Positions 57,015-64,000 of a stretch of 64,000 nt of DNA are shown here, in pieces; within the stretch, counting starts at the first letter, position 1; each line of letters opens with the position of its first letter. The DNA comes from Planctobacterium marinum. Lineage in GTDB: Bacteria > Pseudomonadota > Gammaproteobacteria > Enterobacterales > Alteromonadaceae. Under the pieces are notes generated by a model. That model did not search any database, had not been told where the DNA came from, and saw only the letters and a list, made by a program, of their open reading frames with translations. Location of the stretch: NCBI RefSeq assembly GCF_036322805.1, contig NZ_AP027272.1, forward strand, positions 3,162,001-3,226,000, written 5' to 3'. A program made the translations under genes and the position numbers.

Positions 57015-57755
57015 CTAATTAGCGCCTTCTCTGATATTTTTTAAACGCGTTTCAGCCAAACGCTTTTCCGAGGCGTTTGGATATTCGGCAATGACTTGCT
57101 CAAATAATTGCGTGGCTTTGGCGATATTAGAGCGTTTTTGCGCAATAACGCCCAACTTCAATATTGAGTCAGCTCGTTTACCTGAGTCAGGATAGAACTT
57201 AACAACCTGCTCAAAGTGTTGTTCAGCTGCGCCCCAATCGCGCTTATTAAACAGTAACTGCCCCAACCAATAATGTGCATTGGGTGCATATTCTGATTGT
57301 GGGTAGCTCTTTAAGAACGCCCGAAACTCTGGAATGGCTTCATCGTATTTCTTTTCTTTGAGAATAAGATTTACAGCACCATCGTACATCTCTGACTCTA
57401 GCTGTGTTTCATTGACCACAGGCTCAGATACTTCAGCTGATCTAACAGGGGCTTGGGCAAGAGATTCAACTCGACGATCGATCTCCAGATAAAGCTCCCG
57501 CTGTCGCTGCAGTATTTGTTCAAGTTTGTGGGTATGAAGTTCAACGGCACCACGTAACTCATTCACTTCCAACTGCATTTCATCCAGTTGAATTTGAATC
57601 ACTTGTTGTGCATCGTTTCGTGCAGATATTGTACGCTCCAGGATCGTTAAACGTTCCATCAAGCTTTTAGAATTGAGGTTTTCAACTGGCGCTTGAGCTG
57701 CTGCAGAAGCCCCCCACAGCACCAGTGAACAACAAACTACCTTGTTTAATTTCAT
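57015..57755 (-). CDS. cpoB: CpoB/YbgF, Tol-associated periplasmic protein
   Basis: Coordinates PBP1B activity with Tol-driven outer-membrane constriction. 246 residues: signal peptide ending near AAAQA, a coiled coil about 30-115 for trimerisation (ENLNSKSLMERLTILERTI onward), a linker, and three TPR repeats from about 125 to the end (YDGAVNLILKEKKYDEAIPEFRAF). It is the last gene of the tol operon, 8 bases after pal; the stop lies 75 bases from the tRNA-Lys promoter. Confidence 0.95.
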   Translation of the reverse strand: MKLNKVVCCSLVLWGASAAAQAPVENLNSKSLMERLTILERTISARNDAQQVIQIQLDEMQLEVNELRGAVELHTHKLEQILQRQRELYLEIDRRVESLAQAPVRSAEVSEPVVNETQLESEMYDGAVNLILKEKKYDEAIPEFRAFLKSYPQSEYAPNAHYWLGQLLFNKRDWGAAEQHFEQVVKFYPDSGKRADSILKLGVIAQKRSNIAKATQLFEQVIAEYPNASEKRLAETRLKNIREGAN

Positions 57756-57763
57756 TGGTTAGC

Positions 57764-58321
57764 TTAGTTGTAGACCAAAACCGCTCTACGGTTTTGTTTG
57801 AATGCACGTTCAGTGTCACCCATAGCGACGGGCTTTTCTTCACCGTAGGAAACTACAGAGATTTGAGAAGCACTAACACCGGCGTTTTGCATGAAGGTTT
57901 CAACAGACTTAGCACGACGCTCACCCAAAGCGATATTGTACTCAGGCGTACCGCGCTTGTCACAGTGACCTTCGATAGTTACACGCTGTGAAGGGTTGTT
58001 GCGCAAAAACTCGGCATGCTCATTTAATAAGCTGTAAAATTCGCTGTTTACACTTGAACGATCAAAATCAAAGTATACAACTTGATTGCGCATCAAAGCT
58101 TCTTTTTGCTCCTGACGAATTTCTTCAGGTGACTTCTCTTTAACAACAGTGCCTACTTCAACACCCGTGTTTTCAGAACCGCTCGCGGAAGAGCTTGCGC
58201 TGGAATTAGACGCATTGCGCGCAGCCTCAGCGTCTGATGAACTTGTGCTGGATGAACAAGCCATGAGTGTGACGACTGGTAGAGCGATGAACACCCCTTT
58301 GATTATTTTATTTAGTTGCAT
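57764..58321 (-). CDS. pal: Pal, peptidoglycan-associated lipoprotein
   Basis: Outer-membrane lipoprotein that holds the membrane to peptidoglycan and is recycled by TolB. Lipobox LMAC (Cys about 22), a Ser/Ala-rich linker, and the OmpA-C domain (about 75-185) with VYFDFDRSSV, EGHCDKRGTPEYNIALGERRA and SYGEEKP. 185 residues, as usual. 44 bases after tolB. Confidence 0.97.
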   Translation of the reverse strand: MQLNKIIKGVFIALPVVTLMACSSSTSSSDAEAARNASNSSASSSASGSENTGVEVGTVVKEKSPEEIRQEQKEALMRNQVVYFDFDRSSVNSEFYSLLNEHAEFLRNNPSQRVTIEGHCDKRGTPEYNIALGERRAKSVETFMQNAGVSASQISVVSYGEEKPVAMGDTERAFKQNRRAVLVYN

Positions 58322-58365
58322 CCTCTTGATCCTTATAATTTATGAATCTCATTTAAAAATCTTCG

Positions 58366-59742
58366 TTACAGTAGAAAGGGAGACCAACTGGGAGATTTCA
58401 CCTCACCTTCTGCTGCAGGTAATCTTGCTTTAAAACGACCATCCAAGGACACCAATGACAACACTTGTTGGCCTTGATGTAGTGTACTGTAGATAATCAT
58501 AGCTCCATTGGGTGCAATGCTCGGCGACTCATCCAGATAAGTCTTCGTTAATACTTGCATTGTACTGGTTTTAAAATCTTGTCTGGCAATATGATAGTTG
58601 CCTTGAGTGCGGTTTACCATCACCATGTCTTCTCCATTCGGAGTGACAGTTCCACCCAAGTTCATTTCGCCCTGAAAAGTTAACCTACGAACTTTACCAG
58701 ATGCTAAATTTACGCGATAAATCTGAGGTTTACCACCCCGTTCTGATGTAAATATGATGCTTTTTCCGTCTGGAGTCCAACTTGGTTCTGTATCTATATA
58801 CCTGTTTCGGGTCAATCTACGGGTTTCTCTACTTGCAATATCCAAAAGATAAATTTCAGTATTGCCATCTTTAGATAATACCATGGCGATTTGGCGACCA
58901 TCCGGTGAGAAAACCGGTGAGCCATTAATACCCTCAAAATCAGTCAGGCGAGTTCTACTGCGATTGTAGATGTCTTGCATGAAAATCTGCGGACGACGAT
59001 TCTCAAAACTAACATAAACCAGTTTGTTACCATCAGGTGACCACGAGGGTGACATCAACGGCTCTGGCGACTTCAATAATATACTCTCGTTTTCACCGTC
59101 GTAATCAGCCACGACCAATTGAAAAGGCGTTTTATTACCATCTTTACGATTTACCGTAACATAAGCGATACGTGTTCTGAATGCCCCTTTAATGCCGGTA
59201 AGTTCTTCATAAATGACATCGCTAATATAATGTGCATGACGACGAAACTTGTTGCCATCCACCACTATCTGCCGGGAATCGAGTATGTGATCTCTGGAGT
59301 CCACTAGTTTACCCGCGCTCAGCACCCGCGCGTTACCGCCCGTAATTTGACCTCGAATCACATCAATTAGCTCAAAGCTTACCAGGTAACGGTCTAATGA
59401 ATATGGCTCTACCGTTCCTACCAAAATGACCTCTACGCCTTTGGATGCCCAAGCGGTGTAATCTACTTCGCCATCACTGGTAGGCAGTTGAGGCATTTCT
59501 GCTTGGGAAAGCGGATTGAATTTTCCGCTGCGCATTAAGTCAGCGGAAATCACATCGGCTAACGTGCCCGGCATAACGCCATCACCTTTCCATTTAAATG
59601 GCACAATTCCCACCGGTCTGGCTGAGTCGATGCCTTCGGTAATTACTATCTCTAACGCACTGTATGCCTTACCTGATAGTACTATCGCAGCCAGCAATAA
59701 AATTAAACTCAGTCTATTTACCAGTGTCTTATGAAATCTCAT
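58366..59742 (-). CDS. tolB: TolB, periplasmic beta-propeller of the Tol system
   Basis: Binds Pal and TolA's C-terminus. I use the ATG at 59742, giving a signal peptide [20 protein letters not shown] ending near AYSA; a GTG seven codons earlier is possible. The N-terminal domain ([20 protein letters not shown]) is followed by six propeller blades with repeated [15 protein letters not shown]-like motifs from about 200 on. About 458 residues. Confidence 0.96.
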   Translation of the reverse strand: MRFHKTLVNRLSLILLLAAIVLSGKAYSALEIVITEGIDSARPVGIVPFKWKGDGVMPGTLADVISADLMRSGKFNPLSQAEMPQLPTSDGEVDYTAWASKGVEVILVGTVEPYSLDRYLVSFELIDVIRGQITGGNARVLSAGKLVDSRDHILDSRQIVVDGNKFRRHAHYISDVIYEELTGIKGAFRTRIAYVTVNRKDGNKTPFQLVVADYDGENESILLKSPEPLMSPSWSPDGNKLVYVSFENRRPQIFMQDIYNRSRTRLTDFEGINGSPVFSPDGRQIAMVLSKDGNTEIYLLDIASRETRRLTRNRYIDTEPSWTPDGKSIIFTSERGGKPQIYRVNLASGKVRRLTFQGEMNLGGTVTPNGEDMVMVNRTQGNYHIARQDFKTSTMQVLTKTYLDESPSIAPNGAMIIYSTLHQGQQVLSLVSLDGRFKARLPAAEGEVKSPSWSPFLL

Positions 59743-59767
59743 TATCTTTCTAGTCACTTGCACACCA

Positions 59768-60640
59768 TCATGGTTTTAACGTTAAATTAATTTCTTTCAT
59801 TTCAGCAAACACTTCCGGGTCAGATGACACAGGTAAAGTATCTGATTTAAGCACCGCCGAATGGGCCGAACGGCAAACATTAGCGTCGCCCTCCAATGTC
59901 GTAACCTGAGTCACTAAGCCATTGGATGCCAAACGAATATTGAGCCTGCAAGATTTGCCCTTCATAGACGGGTCCACAATCCAGTTGCGCTTTATCGTCT
60001 GCTCAATCAATGCCGTATATTTACCAATCTCCGACATGACCTGTCTTTGCCTTCTGGCATTTCGAGCGGCTTGCTCTACCTTCAATTGCTCTTCTAATAT
60101 GCGCTCTTGTTCTGCCTTTTCAAGCGCTTCTTGTGCTTTTCGTTCAGCTTCTTCTTTGGCTTTTTGTTCGGCTTCTTTGCGCTTTTTTTCTGCTTCTGCT
60201 TTTTTGCGTTCAGCTTCTTTGCGCTCCCGCTCTTTGCGTTCCCGCTCAGCTTTTTCGCGTTTTGCTTTTTCTGCGGCTTCCCGCTTTTTGCGCTCAGCTT
60301 CTGCAGCTGCCCGTTTTTGCTCTTCTTGCTTGCGCTTGCGGGCTTCGGCTGCAGCCTGCTCTGCTCGACGAACGTCTTCTTCCCGCTCGCGGATGCGACG
60401 TTGTTGTTCTTCTTTCTTACGTCGGTCTGCCTCAAGCTTTTGTTGCTTTTCTTGCTCTATTTTTTGTAACTGTTGATTAATCACCGCAGCATCCACCACC
60501 ACGGCATTAATGGGTTGGGCGGTATTATTTGATTCAGGTAGCTGAGGAGTGGGTGAAAAGTGCACACTCACCACCAACACCGTGCCCAATACAAGGTGTA
60601 AAACAAAAGATTTACCTACAGGGTGCAACAACCAATTCAT
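59768..60640 (-). CDS. tolA: TolA, membrane-spanning linker of the Tol system
   Basis: Inner-membrane protein that transmits proton-motive-force energy from TolQR to TolB/Pal. 290 residues: one N-terminal span ([18 protein letters not shown]), a very long Lys/Glu/Ala/Arg helix (about 58-195), and a compact C-terminal domain (about 200-290). The helical part is shorter than in E. coli TolA. The start overlaps the tolR stop by 4 bases. Confidence 0.95.
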   Translation of the reverse strand: MNWLLHPVGKSFVLHLVLGTVLVVSVHFSPTPQLPESNNTAQPINAVVVDAAVINQQLQKIEQEKQQKLEADRRKKEEQQRRIREREEDVRRAEQAAAEARKRKQEEQKRAAAEAERKKREAAEKAKREKAERERKERERKEAERKKAEAEKKRKEAEQKAKEEAERKAQEALEKAEQERILEEQLKVEQAARNARRQRQVMSEIGKYTALIEQTIKRNWIVDPSMKGKSCRLNIRLASNGLVTQVTTLEGDANVCRSAHSAVLKSDTLPVSSDPEVFAEMKEINLTLKP

Positions 60641-61065
60641 GCTTCAGGCATATCTGTCATTAATCCAACCGACGGTGCACCCGCTCGTTGCAGTAACACC
60701 ATTAGCTGTACAACATTGTTATAAGGTACATTACCGTCGCCTTTGACCACCACCGGTGTATCGGGCTCTTTTTGCAGATGCTTAGCCACTAAAACTGCCA
60801 AATCTTCTGCCGATAGCGGATCTTTCTGCGTATCCCCCACATTGAGATAGTATTTACCCTCAGCGTCCACAGAAGCGATAAGCGGAGGTTTAGTGTCCTC
60901 TTTTAACGGCTCTGCTTCTGCTTTGGGGAGGTCTACCTTAACGCCTTGCGTAACCAGCGGCGCTGTAACCATAAATATGATCAGCAATACCAACATCACA
61001 TCAATGTAGGGAACGACGTTAATCTCAGAAACGGGACGTCGGCGCTTTCTTACATAAACAACCAT
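60637..61065 (-). CDS. tolR: TolR, stator-like subunit of the Tol motor
   Basis: 142 residues, ExbD family. Cytoplasmic N-terminus RKRRRPVSEINVVPYIDVMLVLLIIF contains the membrane helix with the proton-channel Asp. The periplasmic domain (about 45-142) is intact. It overlaps tolA and follows tolQ by 14 bases. Confidence 0.97.
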   Translation of the reverse strand: MVVYVRKRRRPVSEINVVPYIDVMLVLLIIFMVTAPLVTQGVKVDLPKAEAEPLKEDTKPPLIASVDAEGKYYLNVGDTQKDPLSAEDLAVLVAKHLQKEPDTPVVVKGDGNVPYNNVVQLMVLLQRAGAPSVGLMTDMPEA

Positions 61066-61079
61066 ACGGAGGCTCCCGG

Positions 61080-61769
61080 TTATTGCCCGTCTTTACTGTT
61101 TGCCAGTGCTTGCCTGTGCAGAATACTGGAAAACTCTTCCATAAAATTGGCGTAGTTATTCTCTAACTTCTCAACTTGATGACTGAAACGGTTGTAAGCT
61201 ATTACCGCAGGAATGGCGGCAAACAACCCCATTGCTGTAGCAATAAGCGCCTCCGCGATACCCGGCGCGACCATGGCCAACGTTGCCTGGTGTTGCCCAC
61301 CCAATGCGATAAAGGAGTTCATGATCCCCCACACAGTACCAAACAGGCCGATATAAGGGCTGATGGACCCTGCGGTCGCTAAGAAGGGTAAGTGACTTTC
61401 AAGACTGTCCACTTCGCGAGATAAAGAGACTCGCATAGCACGATGGGTGCCATCCATAATAGCATCGGGATGAGTAGTAGAGCTTTTGCTTAGTCTGACA
61501 AATTCCTTAAATCCGGCGCAAAACAAGCTGGCTAAGCCACCTATTGACTGTCTGGCCGATAATTCTTGATAGAGTCGATTCAGATCAGCACCCGACCAAA
61601 AGCGGTCTTCAAACTTTTTAATTTCACTGCTGGCTTGCGATAGCGCTTTGTTGCGTTGAAAAATAAACGCCCACGAAACAACAGATATAATGAGTAGCGT
61701 CAGCATGACCAGTTGCACAAGGATACTGGCCTGCCAAAACAGGTCGAAAAAGGATAGCTCAGACGACAC
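61080..61769 (-). CDS. tolQ: TolQ, proton-channel subunit of the Tol motor
   Basis: 229 residues, MotA/ExbB family. Three membrane spans: about 15-40, 135-160 and 170-195, the second with TAGSISPYIGLFGTVWGIMNSF and the third with the EALIATAMGLFAAIPAV channel helix. The start overlaps the ybgC stop region by 11 bases. Confidence 0.97.
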   Translation of the reverse strand: MSSELSFFDLFWQASILVQLVMLTLLIISVVSWAFIFQRNKALSQASSEIKKFEDRFWSGADLNRLYQELSARQSIGGLASLFCAGFKEFVRLSKSSTTHPDAIMDGTHRAMRVSLSREVDSLESHLPFLATAGSISPYIGLFGTVWGIMNSFIALGGQHQATLAMVAPGIAEALIATAMGLFAAIPAVIAYNRFSHQVEKLENNYANFMEEFSSILHRQALANSKDGQ

Positions 61770-62157
61770 GAGTAAGTTCCCCTAATATTGATTTCGGAAT
61801 AGCCAGTGGTCGCATCTTTTCTAAATCGACACAAGCTACCCGGATTAACGCACTGGCCAACTTATTGTTGCTTTGATTGTGTATATCCTGTTGGAATACC
61901 AAGCTGGCACGTTTTAATTCTACAATTTGGCTGGAAATACACAACAAATCATTAAATTTGCCGGGCTGTAGATTTTCCATTTCCACCTGTCTGACCACAA
62001 AACCGATAGATTGTTGCAATAAATCTGGCTGTTCGATACCCAGACTTCTCAGCCACTCAGTTCTGGCTCGCTCCATAAATTTGAGATAGTTAGCGTAATA
62101 AACAATTCCGCCTGCGTCAGTATCTTCGTAATACACCCTGACTTGCCATTTATGCAT
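61759..62157 (-). CDS. ybgC: YbgC, tol-pal-associated acyl-CoA thioesterase
   Basis: 132-residue hotdog thioesterase of the 4-hydroxybenzoyl-CoA type: the YYEDTDAGGIVYYANYLKFMERARTEW core has the active-site Asp. It is the first gene of the tol operon; promoter elements should lie in the AT-rich region 62158-62300. Its link to Tol function is by conserved gene order. Confidence 0.95.
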   Translation of the reverse strand: MHKWQVRVYYEDTDAGGIVYYANYLKFMERARTEWLRSLGIEQPDLLQQSIGFVVRQVEMENLQPGKFNDLLCISSQIVELKRASLVFQQDIHNQSNNKLASALIRVACVDLEKMRPLAIPKSILGELTRVV

Positions 62158-62623
62158 ATTGCGTCTCTGACTATTTTTGCCGTTGTGATTTGCCAGTAAG
62201 ATAACACAGTTGTGAAAGGCTTGATTCAGTTTAAATTCATTTATCGCTGTCTTTTACTTTTAAGGGGTTAAAGTCATTAAACATAAACACCATGCAATAA
62301 CCCAACATTAAACAGTAAAGTTATGAAATATATAAAATTTTTAAATCAACATTGAAATTAACCTTGCTTTCAACACCGAAAAAAAGGCTCTTAAGATTAA
62401 ATTTTTTGAAACAAATAACATTCAGCAAGGCTTCCGCTTCAAATCTCCACCTAAGCAGCTCCAGCAAGACATAAATTCATGCATCACAAGAGACCCAAAA
62501 ATATGTAAACACCTGTATTTATTGGTTTATTTTTATTATTTGCACACAATTAGAACAATCCAAAAGATTATTAACGAATAGTTAACATTAGTTTATCTAA
62601 TGCGAAAGATGAATTTATTTCAG
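62158..62623. other. 466-bp AT-rich intergenic region
   Basis: Contains long A/T tracts and no supported gene. It should include the ybgC-tol promoter near its left end; I could not choose a single -35/-10 pair with confidence. Confidence 0.5.
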
Positions 62624-62651
62624 TTGAAGGTTTGCAGGACCACTGTACAAT
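62624..62651 (+). promoter_or_regulatory. orphan sigma-70-like promoter
   Basis: TTGAAG (62624-62629), 16-bp spacer, TACAAT (62646-62651) on the plus strand, although no plus-strand protein gene follows. It faces the strong terminator at 62763-62791. Confidence 0.5.
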
Positions 62652-62657
62652 GCACGC

Positions 62658-62792
62658 ATCTTCAGAGAGGCAGGTAACTGTTTAATTTGCACAGCAGTTC
62701 TTCAACTTGATTCTCATGGATATGTTCCTTGGATTTATTTTCCTTCAACACTTGTTGTTTTCGCCCGCTTAGCTTTTAAGCGGGCATTTTTC
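62658..62792 (+). ncRNA. candidate small RNA between tol-pal and ruvB
   Basis: About 135 nt bounded by a plausible promoter and an intrinsic terminator: GCCCGCTTA/TAAGCGGGC 9-bp perfect stem with a 5-base loop at 62763-62785, then ATTTTT. A U/C-rich TTTATTTTCC stretch precedes the terminator. The RNA also has an 18-codon frame (62717-62773, hydrophobic, starting MDMFLGFIF) with no clear ribosome site, so a tiny membrane peptide is an alternative. No known sRNA family recognised. Confidence 0.5.
62763..62791 (+). terminator. intrinsic terminator (plus strand)
   Basis: Perfect 9-bp GC-rich stem followed by ATTTTTCTTT on the plus strand. On the minus strand the hairpin is followed by GAAAACAAC, so it does not suit ruvB, which ends at 62840 on that strand. 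Confidence 0.85.
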
Positions 62793-62839
62793 TTTCTACG
62801 TCCCTTAAAATTTCCAGTCGGCTACACCAGAAATAACCG

Positions 62840-63856
62840 TTAATTTGATTCGGGATTTTCGTAACTCAATCCAAAATGGCTAAAGGTACGCTGAGTTGCA
62901 ATGCGCCCTCTGGGTGTGCGCTGTAAAAACCCTTGCTGAATCAAAAAAGGCTCAATGACATCTTCAATGGTATCTTTTGCTTCACCGATGGCTGCCGCTA
63001 GATTGTCAAGGCCCACAGGCCCGCCAGCAAACTTTTCCAGAATGGCTGAAAGCAGTTTTCTATCCATATAGTCAAAGCCCTCAGCATCCACATGAAGCAT
63101 ATCCAGCGCTTTTGCTGCGATACTTTTATCAACAACACCAGTGCCTTTAACATCAGCGTAGTCTCGCACGCGGCGTAACAATCGATTGGCAATTCTCGGC
63201 GTACCTCGAGATCTGGCCGCGATTTCAAACGCCCCTGGCTCGTCCAACTCCATGTTTAAATAGCGCGCTGAACGGGCAATAATACTGGCTAAGTCTTTGA
63301 CATTATAAAATTCAAGACGCTGAACAATGCCAAATCGGTCTCTCAGTGGTGAAGTTAAAGAGCCGGCTCTTGTCGTAGCACCTATCAAGGTAAAAGGCGG
63401 TAAATCTAGTTTAATCGACCTCGCTGCGGGTCCCTCTCCTATCATAATATCTAATTGATAGTCTTCCATCGCTGGATAGAGCACTTCCTCCACAACCGGA
63501 CTTAACCTATGTATCTCGTCAATAAACAGCACATCGTGTGCTTCCAGGTTGGTTAACATGGCCGCCAGATCGCCGGCTTTTTCCAAAACCGGGCCAGATG
63601 TGGTTTTAATATTTACCTCAAGTTCATTAGCCACGATATTGGCCAGCGTGGTTTTCCCAAGTCCGGGCGGCCCAAAAATAAGTAAGTGATCTAATGCGTC
63701 CTGGCGTTGTCTGGCCGCCTGAATAAAAATCTCCATCTGATCACAGACGTGATCTTGCCCGGTATAATCCGCAAGTAATTTGGGCCGTATGGCTCTATCG
63801 ACTGCCTCCTCTTCATTTTTTACGTCAGAGGAGATAATACGGTCGGCTTCTATCAT
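62840..63856 (-). CDS. ruvB: Holliday junction branch-migration helicase RuvB
   Basis: Hexameric AAA+ motor driving branch migration with RuvA. 338 residues: Walker A GPPGLGKT (62-69), Walker B LFIDEIH (110-116), sensor 1 GATTRAG, arginine finger LRDRFG near 175, and a C-terminal winged helix ([12 protein letters not shown]). The ATG is 39 bases after the ruvA stop, so the two form an operon. Confidence 0.98.
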   Translation of the reverse strand: MIEADRIISSDVKNEEEAVDRAIRPKLLADYTGQDHVCDQMEIFIQAARQRQDALDHLLIFGPPGLGKTTLANIVANELEVNIKTTSGPVLEKAGDLAAMLTNLEAHDVLFIDEIHRLSPVVEEVLYPAMEDYQLDIMIGEGPAARSIKLDLPPFTLIGATTRAGSLTSPLRDRFGIVQRLEFYNVKDLASIIARSARYLNMELDEPGAFEIAARSRGTPRIANRLLRRVRDYADVKGTGVVDKSIAAKALDMLHVDAEGFDYMDRKLLSAILEKFAGGPVGLDNLAAAIGEAKDTIEDVIEPFLIQQGFLQRTPRGRIATQRTFSHFGLSYENPESN

Positions 63857-63895
63857 GTCGCTATCTCTAATATAAAATCAGGCTCAAAAATAAAA

Positions 63896-64000
63896 TCAGG
63901 CAACACTTTTCAGCGCATCTCGAATAAGCTCTTCTGCTGAAGCCGCTTCAGTAAATACCGTTTTTAACATCTTCTCAGCCTGAGGCGGCTTATAACCTAG
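63896..64000 (-). CDS. ruvA: RuvA, C-terminal fragment (gene runs off the window)
   Basis: The last 34 codons plus TGA of a gene entering from the right edge: LGYKPPQAEKML...ASAEELIRDALKSVA, which is domain III of RuvA, the flexible module that contacts RuvB. Frame, strand and the ruvB neighbour agree. The short ruvA-ruvB gap contains a direct repeat, ATAAAATCAGGC(T/A), spanning the stop. Confidence 0.93.
   Translation of the reverse strand, partial: LGYKPPQAEKMLKTVFTEAASAEELIRDALKSVA

Noticed and set aside
59922-60480. Several long frames on the plus strand opposite tolA
   Set aside because: They mirror the Lys/Glu/Ala-rich helix of tolA, whose codon pattern removes stops on the other strand; the predicted proteins are Ser/Ala/Phe/Leu-rich and have no start signals.

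Overview
The window reads as chromosome of a marine-type gammaproteobacterium, most probably in the order Alteromonadales (Alteromonadaceae-like). The basis is gene order and protein style: the leuS-lptE-holA-rsfS-rlmH-mrdA-mrdB-mltB-rlpA-dacA-ybeD-lipB-lipA block, the ybgC-tolQRA-tolB-pal-cpoB block next to ruvAB, moderate GC, many secreted S8 proteases, and short palindromic intergenic repeats around tRNA genes. The species cannot be fixed from sequence alone.

Layout. 1-5.0 kb: end of a DUF1365 gene, a Lon-family protease, a START-like secreted protein and a periplasmic zinc-metallopeptidase/TPR protein. 5.3-18.8 kb: housekeeping run on the plus strand for leucyl-tRNA charging, LPS export, DNA polymerase III delta, ribosome silencing and rRNA methylation, the rod-shape wall machinery (PBP2, RodA, MltB, RlpA, PBP5) and lipoate synthesis. 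The usual nadD between holA and rsfS is absent; a 269-bp inverted-repeat element sits there. 18.9-24.3 kb, minus strand: acyl-CoA thioesterase, a Sel1/metallopeptidase protein, nlpI, a DUF1244 gene and pnp (without rpsO beside it). 24.6-27.5 kb: endonuclease I, a small HTH protein and a secreted metallophosphoesterase.

28.3-45.4 kb is the accessory region of most interest. An ECF sigma factor of the kinase-linked type is translationally coupled to a 111-aa protein of unknown function and followed by three tandem receptor-like Ser/Thr kinases (936, 936 and 946 aa). Their kinase halves and C-terminal ends are almost identical while their extracytoplasmic middles diverge. Farther upstream lie a lipoprotein gene and a two-gene operon for a calcium-binding-repeat surface protein and a subtilase. 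All three transcription units are preceded by the same ~190-bp block, containing an invariant ACGG-N16-CGTGGC pair that is a candidate sigma target. Two of the blocks still carry 5' ends of dead genes. I read this as one self-contained envelope/extracellular signalling regulon that grew by duplication.

45.4-51.1 kb: a membrane protein of unknown function, a lone flagellin, an IS110-family (IS1111-like) element with a structured non-coding right end, a tRNA-Ser(GGA) gene and tandem copies of its 5' part. 51.1-56.1 kb: nadA, a large secreted subtilase with PPC and PKD domains, and an XRE/DUF4019 membrane regulator preceded by three TGACGTA repeats. 56.2-56.9 kb: a 200-bp tandem array carrying the 3' end of tRNA-Lys, then two tRNA-Lys(TTT) genes. 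57.0-62.2 kb: the Tol-Pal system. 62.2-62.8 kb: an AT-rich gap with an orphan promoter and strong terminator, a small-RNA candidate. 62.8-64.0 kb: ruvB and the end of ruvA.
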